A DNA stretch of 64,000 bases from the NCBI GenBank assembly GCA_958295665.1, contig OY282558.1, positions 461,812,995 to 461,876,994 on the forward strand, written 5' to 3'. The notes beneath the pieces are model-generated. The model was given only the letters and a program-made list of their open reading frames with translations. It was not told where the DNA came from and did no database searches. A program made the position numbers and the translations under genes. Positions 48,401-61,675 of the stretch are shown one piece after another (position 1 is the first letter of the stretch; each line of letters begins with the position of its first letter). Source of the DNA: Tipula vernalis (taxonomy: Eukaryota > Arthropoda > Insecta > Diptera > Tipulidae).

Positions 48401-51400
48401 TCGAACTTTCTTCGAAATGTATGGTATAGCAATTACAGGTCTCGTGACCTATCATTTAAGGTATCAAGAACCGCAATCAGAGCATAATTGTAGATTTCGG
48501 ATTTTTACAGCTCTGAATCGGCTGAGCTATAGTAAGGTGATTTTCTTCGAATCGATTTTTCTGTGAAATGTATGGAAATAATCAACCAATTTTAACGCGG
48601 TTTGGCATAACAATTACAAGTCCCGAGACCAATCATTTGAGGTATCAAGAACCGCAATCGGAGCACAATTGCAGATTTCGGATTTTAACAGCTCTGAATC
48701 GGCTGAGCTGTAAGGTGATTTTCTTCGAATCGAACTTTCTTCGAAATGTATGGTATAGCAATTACAGGTCTCGTGACCTATCATTTAAGGTATCAAGAAC
48801 CGAAATCAGAGCATAATTGTAGATTTCGGATTTTTACAGCTCTGAATCGGCTGAGCTATAGTAAGGTGATTTTCTTCGAATCGATTTTTCTGTGAAATGT
48901 ATGGAAATAATCAACCAATTTTAACGAGGTTTGGCATAACAATTACAAGTCCCGAGACCTATCATTTGAGGTATCAAGAACCGCAATCGGAGCACAATTG
49001 CAGATTTCGGATTTTTACAGCTCTGAATCGGCTGAGCTATAGTAAGGTGATTTTCTTCGAATCGAACTTTCTTCGAAATGTATGGTATAGCAATAACAGG
49101 TCTCGTGACCTATCATTTAAGGTATCAAGAACCGCAATCAGAGCATAATTGTAGATTTCGGATTTTTACAGCTCTGAATCGGCTGAGCTATAGTAAGGTG
49201 ATTTTCTTCGAATCGAACTTTCTTCGAAATGTATGGTATAGCAATTACAGGTCTCGTGACCTATCATTTGAGGTATCAAGAACCGCAATCAGAGCATAAT
49301 TGTAGATTTCGGATTTTTACAGCTCTGAATCGGCTGAGCTATAGTAAGGTGATTTTCTTCGAATCGATTTTTCTGTGAAATGTATGGAAATAATCAACCA
49401 ATTTTAACGCGGTTTGGCATAACAATTACAAGTCCCGAGACCTATCATTTGAGGTATCAAGAACCGCAATCGGAGCACAATTGCAGATTTCGGATTTTTA
49501 CAGCTCTGAATCGGCTGAGCTATAGTAAGGTGATTTTCTTCGAATCGAACTTTCTTCGAAATGTATGGTATAGCAATTACAGGTCTCGTGACCTATCATT
49601 TAAGGTATCAAGAACCGCAATCAGAGCACAATTGTAGATTTCGGATTTTTACAGCTCTGAATCGGCTGAGCTATAGTAAGGTGATTTTCTTCGAATCGAA
49701 CTTTCTACGAAATATATGGTATAGCAATTACAGGTCTCGTGACCTATCATTTAAGGTATCAAGAACCGCAATCAGAGCACAATTGTAGATTTCGGATTTT
49801 TACAGCTCTGAATCGGCTGAGCTATAGTAAGGTGATTTTCTTCGAATCGATTTTTCTGTGAAATGTATGGAAATAATCAACCAATTTTAACGCGGTTTGG
49901 CATAACAATTACAAGTCCCGAGACCAATCATTTGAGGTATCAAGAACCGCAATCGGAGCACAATTGCAGATTTCGGATTTTTACAGCTCTGAATCGGCTG
50001 AGCTATAGTAAGGTGATTTTCTTCGAATCGAACTTTCTTCGAAATGTATGGTATAGCAATTACAGGTCTCGTGACCTATCATTTAAGGTATCAAGAACCG
50101 CAATCAGAGCATAATTGTAGATTTCGGATTTTTACAGCTCTGAATCGGCTGAGCTATAGTAAGGTGATTTTCTTCGAATCGAACTTTCTACGAAATGTAT
50201 GGTATAGCAATTACAGGTCTCGTGACCTATCATTTAAGGTATCAAGAACCGAAATCAGAGCATAATTGTAGATTTCGGATTTTTACAGCTCTGAATCGGC
50301 TGAGCTATAGTAAGGTGATTTTCTTCGAATCGATTTTTCTGTGAAATGTATGGAAATAATCAACCAATTTTAACGCGGTTTGGCATAACAATTACAAGTC
50401 CCGAGACCTATCATTTGAGGTATCAAGAACCGCAATCGGAGCACAATTGCAGATTTCGGATTTTTACAGCTCTGAATCGGCTGAGCTATAGTAAGGTGAT
50501 TTTCTTCGAATCGAACTTTCTTCGAAATGTATGGTATAGCAATAACAGGTCTCGTGACCTATCATTTAAGGTATCAAGAACCGCAATCAGAGCATAATTG
50601 TAGATTTCGGATTTTTACAGCTCTGAATCGGCTGAGCTATAGTAAGGTGATTTTCTTCGAATCGAACTTTCTTCGAAATGTATGGTATAGCTATTACAGG
50701 TCTCGTGACCTATCATTTAAGGTATCAAGAACCGCAATCAGAGCATAATTGTAGATTTCGGATTTTTACAGCTCTGAATCGGCTGAGCTATAGTAAGGTG
50801 ATTTTCTTCGAATCGAACTTTCTTCGAAATGTATGGTATAGCAATTACAGGTCTCGTGACCTATCATTTAAGGTATCAAGAACCGAAATCAGAGCATAAT
50901 TGTAGATTTCGGATTTTTACAGCTCTGAAGGTGATTTTCTTCGAATCGAACTTTCTTCGAAATGTATGGTATAGCAATTACAGGTCTCGTGACCTATCAT
51001 TTAAGGTATCAAGAACCGCAATCAGAGCACAATTGTAGATTTCGGATTTTTACAGCTCTGAATCGGATGAGCTATAGTAAGGTGATTTTCTTCGAATCGA
51101 ACTTTCTACGAAATGTATGGTATAGCAATTACAGGTCTCGTGACCTATCATTTAAGGTATCAAGAACCGAAATCAGAGCATAATTGTAGATTTCGGATTT
51201 TTACAGCTCTGAATCGGCTGAGCTATAGTAAGGTGATTTTCTTCGAATCGATTTTTCTGTGAAATGTATGGAAATAATCAACCAATTTTAACGCGGTTTG
51301 GCATAACAATTACAAGTCCCGAGACCTATCATTTGAGGTATCAAGAACCGCAATCGGAGCACAATTGCAGATTTCGGATTTTTACAGCTCTGAATCGGCT

Positions 51401-54400
51401 GAGCTATAGTAAGGTGATTTTCTTCGAATCGAACTTTCTTCGAAATGTATGGTATAGCAATTACAGGTCTCGTGACCTATCATTTAAGGTATCTAGAACC
51501 GCAATCGGAGCACAATTGCAGATTTCGGATTTTTACAGCTCTGAATCGGCTGAGCTATAGTAAGGTGATTTTCTTCGAATCGAACTTTCTTCGAAATGTA
51601 TGGTATAGCAATTACAGGTCTCGTGACCTATCATTTAAGGTATCAAGAACCGCAATCAGAGCACAATTGTAGATTTCGGATTTTTACAGCTCTGAATCGG
51701 CTGAGCTATAGTAAGGTGATTTTCTTCGAATCGAACTTTCTACGAAATGTATGGTATAGCAATTACAGGTCTCGTGACCTATCATTTAAGGTATCAAGAA
51801 CCGAAATCAGAGCATAATTGTAGATTTCGGATTTTTACAGCTCTGAATCGGCTGAGCTATAGTAAGGTGATTTTCTTCGAATCGATTTTTCTGTGAAATG
51901 TATGGAAATAATCAACCAATTTTAACGCGGTTTGGCATAACAATTACAAGTCCCGAGACCTATCATTTGAGGTATCAAGAACCGCAATCGGAGCACAATT
52001 GCAGATTTCGGATTTTTACAGCTCTGAATCGGCTGAGCTATAGTAAGGTGATTTTCTTCGAATCGAACTTTCTTCGAAATGTATGGTATAGCAATTACAG
52101 GTCTCGTGACCTATCATTTAAGGTATCAAGAACCGCAATCAGAGCACAATTGTAGATTTCGGATTTTTACAGCTCTGAATCGGCTGAGCTATAGTAAGGT
52201 GATTTTCTTCGAATCGAACTTTCTACGAAATGTATGGTATAGCAATTACAGGTCTCGTGACCTATCATTTAAGGTATCAAGAACCGCAATCAGAGCATAA
52301 TTGTAGATTTCGGATTTTTACAGCTCTGAATCGGCTGAGCTATAGTAAGGTGATTTTCTTCGAATCGATTTTTCTGTGAAATGTATGGAAATAATCAACC
52401 AATTTTAACGCGGTTTGGCATAACAATTACAAGTCCCGAGACCTATCATTTGAGGTATCAAGAACCGCAATCGGAGCACAATTGCAGATTTCGGATTTTT
52501 ACAGCTCTGAATCGGCTGAGCTATAGTAAGGTGATTTTCTTCGAATCGAACTTTCTTCGAAATGTATGGTATAGCAATTACAGGTCTCGTGACCTATCAT
52601 TTAAGGTATCTAGAACCGCAATCGGAGCACAATTGCAGATTTCGGATTTTTACAGCTCTGAATCGGCTGAGCTATAGTAAGGTGATTTTCTTCGAATCGA
52701 ACTTTCTACGAAATGTATGGTATAGCAATTACAGGTCTCGTGACCTATCATTTAAGGTATCAAGAACCGCAATCAGAGCACAATTGTAGATTTCGGATTT
52801 TTACAGCTCTGAATCGGCTGAGCTATAGTAAGGTGATTTTCTTCGAATCGATTTTTCTGTGAAATGTATGGAAATAATCAACCAATTTTAACGCGGTTTG
52901 GCATAACAATTACAAGTCCCGAGACCAATCATTTGAGGTATCAAGAACCGCAATCGGAGCACAATTGCAGATTTCGGATTTTTACAGCTCTGAATCGGCT
53001 GAGCTATAGTAAGGTGATTTTCTTCGAATCGAACTTTCTTCGAAATGTATGGTATAGCAATTACAGGTCTCGTGACCTATCATTTAAGGTATCAAGAACC
53101 GCAATCAGAGCATAATTGTAGATTTCGGATTTTTACAGCTCTGAATCGGCTGAGCTATAGTAAGGTGATTTTCTTCGAATCGATTTTTCTGTGAAATGTA
53201 TGGAAATAATCAACCAATTTTAACGCGGTTTGGCATAACAATTACAAGTCCCGAGACCTATCATTTGAGGTATCAAGAACCGCAATCGGAGCACAATTGC
53301 AGATTTCGGATTTTTACAGCTCTGAATCGGCTGAGCTATAGTAAGGTGATTTTCTTCGAATCGAACTTTCTTCGAAATATATGGTATAGCAATTACAGGT
53401 CTCGTGACCTTTCATTTAAGGTATCAAGAACCGCAATCAGAGCACAATTGTAGATTTCGGATTTTTACAGCTCTGAATCGGCTGAGCTATAGTAAGGTGA
53501 TTTTCTTCGAATCGAACTTTCTTCGAAATGTATGGTATAGCAATTACAGGTCTCGTGACCTATCATTTAAGGTATCAAGAACCGAAATCAGAGCATAATT
53601 GTAGATTTCGGATTTTTACAGCTCTGAATCGGCTGAGCTATAGTAAGGTGATTTTCTTCGAATCGATTTTTCTGTGAAATGTATGGAAATAATCAACCAA
53701 TTTTAACGCGGTTTGGCATAACAATTACAAGTCCCGAGACCAATCATTTGAGGTATCAAGAACCGCAATCGGAGCACAATTGCAGATTTCGGATTTTTAC
53801 AGCTCTGAATCTGCTGAGCTATAGTAAGGTGATTTTCTTCGAATCGAACTTTCTTCGAAATGTATGGTATAGCAATTAAAGGTCTCGTGACCTATCATTT
53901 AAGGTATCAAGAACCGCAATCAGAGCACAATTGTAGATTTCGGATTTTTACAGCTCTGAATCGGCTGAGCTATAGTAAGGTGATTTTCTTCGAATCGAAC
54001 TTTCTACGAAATGTATGGTATAGCAATTACAGGTCTCGTGACCTATCATTTAAGGTATCAAGAACCGAAATCAGAGCATAATTGTAGATTTCGGATTTTT
54101 ACAGCTCTGAATCGGCTGAGCTATAGTAAGGTGATTTTCTTCGAATCGATTTTTCTGTGAAATGTATGGAAATAATCAACCAATTTTAACGCGGTTTGGC
54201 ATAACAATTACAAGTCCCGAGACCTATCATTTGAGGTATCAAGAACCGCAATCGGAGCACAATTGCAGATTTCGGATTTTTACAGCTCTGAATCGGCTGA
54301 GCTATAGTAAGGTGATTTTCTTCGAATCGAACTTTCTTCGAAATGTATGGTATAGCAATAACAGGTCTCGTGACCTATCATTTAAGGTATCAAGAACCGC

Positions 54401-55582
54401 AATCAGAGCATAATTGTAGATTTCGGATTTTTACAGCTCTGAATCGGCTGAGCTATAGTAAGGTGATTTTCTTCGAATCGAACTTTCTTCGAAATGTATG
54501 GTATAGCAATTACAGGTCTCGTGACCTATCATTTAAGGTATCAAGAACCGCAATCAGAGCATAATTGTAGATTTCGGATTTTTACAGCTCTGAATCGGCT
54601 GAGCTATAGTAAGGTGATTTTCTTCGAATCGATTTTTCTGTGAAATGTATGGAAATAATCAACCAATTTTAACGCGGTTTGGCATAACAATTACAAGTCC
54701 CGAGACCTATCATTTGAGGTATCAAGAACCGCAATCGGAGCACAATTGCAGATTTCGGATTTTTACAGCTCTGAATCGGCTGAGCTATAGTAAGGTGATT
54801 TTCTTCGAATCGAACTTTCTTCGAAATATATGGTATAGCAATTACAGGTCTCGTGACCTATCATTTAAGGTATCAAGAACCGCAATCAGAGCACAATTGT
54901 AGATTTCGGATTTTTACAGATCTGAATCGGCTGAGCTATATTAAGGTGATTTTCTTCGAATCGAACTTTCTACGAAATGTATGGTATAGCAATTACAGGT
55001 CTCGTGACCTATCATTTAAGGTATCAAGAACCGCAATCAGAGCATAATTGTAGATTTCGGATTTTTACAGCTTTGAATCGGCTGAGCTATAGTAAGGTGA
55101 TTTTCTTCGAATCGAACTTTCTTCGAAATGTATGGTATAGCAATTACAGGTCTCGTGACCTATCATTTAAGGTATCATGAACCGAAATCAGAGCATAATT
55201 GTAGATTTCTGATTTTTACAGCTCTGAATCGGCTGAGCTATAGTAAGGTGATTTTCTTCGAATCGATTTTTCTGTGAAATGTATGAAAATAATCAACCAA
55301 TTTTAACGCGGTTTGGCATAACAATTACAAGTCCCGAGACCTATCATTTGAGGTATCAAGAACCGCAATCGGAGCACAATTGCAGATTTCGGATTTTTAC
55401 AGCTCTGAATCGGCTGAGCTATAGTAAGGTGATTTTCTTCGAATCGAACTTTCTTCGAAATGTATGGTATAGCAATTACAGGTCTCGTGACCTATCATTT
55501 AAGGTATCAAGAACCGCAATCAGAGCACAATTGTAGATTTCGGATTTTTACAGCTCTGAATCGGCTGAGCTATAGTAAGGTG

Positions 55583-58500
55583 ATTTTCTTCGAATCGATT
55601 TTTCTGTGAAATGTATGGAAATAATCAACCAATTTTAACGCGGTTTGGCATAACAATTACAAGTCCCGAGACCTATCATTTGAGGTATCAAGAACCGCAA
55701 TCGGAGCACAATTGCAGATTTCGGATTTTTACAGCTCTGAATCGGCTGGGCAATAGTAAGGTGATTTTCTTCGAATCGAACTTTCTTCGAAATGTATGGT
55801 ATAGCAATTACAGGTCTCGTGACCTATCATTTAAGGTATCAAGAACCGCAATCAGAGCACAATTGTAGATTTCGGATTTTTACAGCTCTGAATCGGCTGA
55901 GAGTAAGGTGATTTTCTTCTAATCGATTTTTCTGTGAAATGTATGGAAATAATCAACCAATTTTAACGCGGTTTGGCACGACAATTACAAGTCCCGAGAC
56001 CTATCATTTGAGGTATCAAGAACCGCAATCGGAGCACAATTGCAGATTTCGGATTTTTACAGCTCTGAATCGGCTGAGCTATAGTAAGGTGATTTTCTTC
56101 GAATCGAACTTTCTTCGAAATGTATGGTATAGCAATTACAGGTCTCGTGACCTATCATTTAAGGTATCAAGAACCGCAATCAGAGCACAATTGTAGATTT
56201 CGGATTTTTACAGCTCTGAATCGGCTGAGCTATAGTAAGGTGATTTTCTTCGAATCGATTTTTCTGTGAAATGTATGGAAATAATCAACCAATTTTAACG
56301 CGGTTTGGCATAACAATTACAAGTCTCGAGACCTATCATTTGAGGTATCAAGAACCGCAATCGGAGCACAATTGCAGATTTCGGATTTTTACAGCTCTGA
56401 ATCGGCTGAGCTATAGTAAGGTGATTTTCTTCGAATCGAACTTTCTTCGAAATGTATGGTATAGCAATTACAGGTCTCGTGACCTATCATTTAAGGTATC
56501 AAGAACCGCAATCAGAGCACAATTGTAGATTTCGGATTTTTACAGCTCTGAATCGGCTGAGCTATAGTAAGGTGATTTTCTTCGAATCGAACTTTCTTCG
56601 AAATGTATGGTATAGCAATAACAGGTCTCGTGACCTATCATTTAAGGTATCAAGAACCGCAATCAGAGCACAATTGTAGATTTCGGATTTTTACAGCTCT
56701 GAATCGGCTGAGCTATAGTAAGGTGATTTTCTTCGAATCGATTTTTCTGTGAAATGTATGGAAATAATCAACCAATTTTAACGCGGTTTGGCATAACAAT
56801 TACAAGTCCCGAGACCTATCATTTGAGGTATCAAGAACCGCAATCAGAGCACAATTGTAGATTTCGGATTTTTACAGCTCTGAATCGGCTGAGCTATAGT
56901 AAGGTGATTTTCTTCGAATCGATTTTTCTGTGAAATGTATGGAAATAATCAACCAATTTTAACGCGGTTTGGCATAACAATTACAAGTCTCGAGACCTAT
57001 CATTTGAGGTATCAAGAACCGCAATCGGAGCACAATTGCAGATTTCGGATTTTTACAGCTCTGAATCGGCTGAGCTATAGTAAGGTGATTTTCTTCGAAT
57101 CGAACTTTCTTCGAAATGTATGGTATAGCAATTACAGGTCTCGTGACCTATCATTTAAGGTATCAAGAACCGCAATCAGAGCACAATTGTAGATTTCGGA
57201 TTTTTACAGCTCTGAATCGGCTGAGCTATAGTAAGGTGATTTTCTTCGAATCGAACTTTCTTCGAAATGTATGGTATAGCAATAACAGGTCTCGTGACCT
57301 ATCATTTAAGGTATCAAGAACCGCAATCAGAGCACAATTGTAGATTTCGGATTTTTACAGCTCTGAATCGGCTCAGCTATAGTAAGGTGATTTTCTTCGA
57401 ATCGATTTTTCTGTGAAATGTATGGAAATAATCAACCAATTTTAACGCGGTTTGGCATAACAATTACAAGTCTCGAGACCTATCATTTGAGGTATCAAGA
57501 ACCGCAATCGGAGCACAATTGCAGATTTCGGATTTTTACAGCTCTGAATCGGCTGAGCTATAGTAAGGTGATTTTCTTCGAATCGAACTTTCTTCGAAAT
57601 GTATGGTATAGCAATTACAGGTCTCGTGACCTATCATTTAAGGTATCAAGAACCGCAATCAGAGCACAATTGTAGATTTCGGATTTTTACAGCTCTGAAT
57701 CGGCTGAGCTATAGTAAGGTGATTTTCTTCGAATCGATTTTTCTGTGAAATGTATGGAAATAATCAACCAATTTTAACGCGGTTTGGCATAACAATTACA
57801 AGTCCCGAGACCTATCATTTGAGGTATCAAGAACCGCAATCGGAGCACAATTGCAGATTTCGGATTTATACAGCTCTGAATCGGCTGAGCTATAGTAAGG
57901 TGATTTTCTTCGAATCGATTTTTCTGTGAAATGTATGGAAATAATCAACCAATTTTAACGCGGTTTGGCATAACAATTACAAGTCCCGAGACCTATCATT
58001 TGAGGTATCAAGAACCGCAATCGGAGCACAATTGCAGATTTCGGATTTTTACAGCTCTGAATCGGCTGAGCTATAGTAAGGTGATTTTCTTCGAATCGAA
58101 CTTTCTTCGAAATATATGGTATAGCAATTACAGGTCTCGTGACCTATCATTTGAGGTAGCAAGAACCGCAATCGGAGCACAATTGCAGATTTCGGATTTT
58201 TACAGCTCTGAATCGGCTGAGCTATAGTAAGGTGATTTTCTTCGAATCGATTTTTCTGTGAAATGTATGGAAATAATCAACCAATTTTAACGCGGTTTGG
58301 CATAACAATTACAAGTCCCGAGACCTATCATTTGAGGTATCAAGAACCGCAATCGGAGCACAATTGCAGATTTCGGATTTTTACAGCTCTGAATCGGCTG
58401 AGCTATAGTAAGGTGATTTTCTTCGAATCGAACTTTCTTCGAAATGTATGGTATAGCAATTACAGGTCTCGTGACCTATCATTTAAGGTATCAAGAACCG

Positions 58501-60558
58501 CAATCAGAGCACAATTGTAGATTTCGGATTTTTACAGCTCTGAATCGGCTGAGCTATAGTAAGGTGATTTTCTTCTAATCGATTTTTCTGTGAAATGTAT
58601 GGAAATAATCAACCAATTTTAACGCGGTTTGGCACGACAATTACAAGTCCCGAGACCTATCATTTGAGGTATCAAGAACCGCAATCGGAGCACAATTGCA
58701 GATTTCGGATTTTTACAGCTCTGAATCGGCTGAGCTATAGTAAGGTGATTTTCTTCGAATCGAACTTTCTTCGAAATGTATGGTATAGCAATTACAGGTC
58801 TCGTGACCTATCATTTAAGGTATCAAGAACCGCAATCAGAGCACAATTGTAGATTTCGGATTTTTACAGCTCTGAATCGGCTGAGCTATAGTAAGGTGAT
58901 TTTCTTCGAATCGATTTTTCTGTGAAATGTATGGAAATAATCAACCAATTTTAACGCGGTTTGGCATAACAATTACAAGTCTCGAGACCTATCATTTGAG
59001 GTATCAAGAACCGCAATCGGAGCACAATTGCAGATTTCGGATTTTTACAGCTCTGAATCGGCTGAGCTATAGTAAGGTGATTTTCTTCGAATCGAACTTT
59101 CTTCGAAATGTATGGTATAGCAATTACAGGTCTCGTGACCTATCATTTAAGGTATCAAGAACCGCAATCAGAGCACAATTGTAGATTTCGGATTTTTACA
59201 GCTCTGAATCGGCTGAGCTATAGTAAGGTGATTTTCTTCGAATCGATTTTTCTGTGAAATGTATGGAAATAATCAACCAATTTTAACGCGGTTTGGCATA
59301 ACAATTACAAGTCTCGAGACCTATCATTTGAGGTATCAAGAACCGCAATCGGAGCACAATTGCAGATTTCGGATTTTTACAGCTCTGAATCGGCTGAGCT
59401 ATAGTAAGGTGATTTTCTTCGAATCGAACTTTCTTCGAAATGTATGGTATAGCAATTACAGGTCTCGTGACCTATCATTTAAGGTATCAAGAACCGCAAT
59501 CAGAGCACAATTGTAGATTTCGGATTTTTACAGCTCTGAATCGGCTGAGCTATAGTAAGGTGATTTTCTTCGAATCGAACTTTCTTCGAAATGTATGGTA
59601 TAGCAATAACAGGTCTCGTGACCTATCATTTAAGGTATCAAGAACCGCAATCAGAGCACAATTGTAGATTTCGGATTTTTACAGCTCTGAATCGGCTCAG
59701 CTATAGTAAGGTGATTTTCTTCGAATCGATTTTTCTGTGAAATGTATGGAAATAATCAACCAATTTTAACGCGGTTTGGCATAACAATTACAAGTCTCGA
59801 GACCTATCATTTGAGGTATCAAGAACCGCAATCGGAGCACAATTGCAGATTTCGGATTTTTACAGCTCTGAATCGGCTGAGCTATAGTAAGGTGATTTTC
59901 TTCGAATCGAACTTTCTTCGAAATGTATGGTATAGCAATTACAGGTCTCGTGACCTATCATTTAAGGTATCAAGAACCGCAATCAGAGCACAATTGTAGA
60001 TTTCGGATTTTTACAGCTCTGAATCGGCTGAGCTATAGTAAGGTGATTTTCTTCGAATCGATTTTTCTGTGAAATGTATGGAAATAATCAACCAATTTTA
60101 ACGCGGTTTGGCATAACAATTACAAGTCCCGAGACCTATCATTTGAGGTATCAAGAACCGCAATCGGAGCACAATTGCAGATTTCGGATTTATACAGCTC
60201 TGAATCGGCTGAGCTATAGTAAGGTGATTTTCTTCGAATCGATTTTTCTGTGAAATGTATGGAAATAATCAACCAATTTTAACGCGGTTTGGCATAACAA
60301 TTACAAGTCCCGAGACCTATCATTTGAGGTATCAAGAACCGCAATCGGAGCACAATTGCAGATTTCGGATTTTTACAGCTCTGAATCGGCTGAGCTATAG
60401 TAAGGTGATTTTCTTCGAATCGAACTTTCTTCGAAATATATGGTATAGCAATTACAGGTCTCGTGACCTATCATTTGAGGTAGCAAGAACCGCAATCGGA
60501 GCACAATTGCAGATTTCGGATTTTTACAGCTCTGAATCGGCTGAGCTATAGTAAGGTG
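55583..60558 (+). repeat. 2.3-2.7 kb higher-order repeat, two copies
   Basis: Copy A starts at 55583 and copy B at 58235. Shared marks are ttcttctaatcg (55917 and 58573), ggcacgacaatt, L units with agtctcgag, S with gcaataacagg, and ggctcagctatag (57371 and 59695). The offset is 2652, then 2656 past a 4-bp deletion in copy A (55905), then 2324 because copy A has one extra S-L pair near 56550-56900. Confidence 0.8.
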
Positions 60559-61675
60559 ATTTTCTTCGAATCGAACTTTCTTCGAAATGTATGGTATAGC
60601 AATTACAGGTCTCGTGACCTATCATTTAAGGTATCAAGAACCGCAATCAGAGCACAATTGTAGATTTCGGATTTTTACAGCTCTGAATCGGCTGAGCTAT
60701 AGTAAGGTGATTTTCTTCGAATCGATTTTTCTGTGAAATGTATATAAATAATCAACCAATTTTAACGCGGTTTGGCATAACAATTACAAGTCCCGAGACC
60801 TATCATTTGAGGTATCAAGAACCGCAATCGGAGCACAATTGCAGATTTCGGATTTTTACAGCTCTGAATCGGCTGAGCTATAGTAAGGTGATTTTCTTCG
60901 AATCGAACTTTCTTCGAAATATATGGTATAGCAATTACAGGTCTCGTGACCTATCATTTGAGGTAGCAAGAACCGCAATCGGAGCACAATTGCAGATTTC
61001 GGATTTTTACAGCTCTGAATCGGCTGAGCTATAGTAAGGTGATTTTCTTCGAATCGAACTTTCTTCGAAATGTATGGTATAGCAATTACAGGTCTCGTGA
61101 CCTATCATTTAAGGTATCAAGAACCGCAATCAGAGCACAATTGTAGATTTCGGATTTTTACAGCTCTGAATCGGCTGAGCTATAGTAAGGTGATTTTCTT
61201 CGAATCGATTTTTCTGTGAAATGTATATAAATAATCAACCAATTTTAACGCGGTTTGGCATAACAATTACAAGTCCCGAGACCTATCATTTGAGGTATCA
61301 AGAACCGCAATCGGAGCACAATTGCAGATTTCGGATTTTTACAGCTCTGAATCGGCTGAGCTATAGTAAGGTGATTTTCTTCGAATCGAACTTTCATCGA
61401 AATGTATGGTATAGCAATTACAGGTCTCGTGACCTATCATTTAAGGTATCAAGAACCGCAATCAGAGCACAATTGTAAATTTCGGATTTTTACAGCTCTG
61501 AATCGGCTGAGCTATAGTAAGGTGATTTTCTTCGAATCGATTTTTCTGTGAAATGTATGGAAATAATCAACCAATTTTAACGCGGTTTGGCATAACAATT
61601 ACAAGTCCCGAGACCTATCATTTGAGGTATCAAGAACCGCAATCGGAGCACAATTGCAGATTTCGGATTTATACA
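60227..61675 (+). repeat. 483-bp LSS repeat, three copies
   Basis: L-S-S-type units start at 60227, 60710 and 61193. The first two share an S with gaggtagcaag and aaatatatgg. The second and third share an L with aaatgtatataaataatc, which is seen again near 62066. Confidence 0.75.
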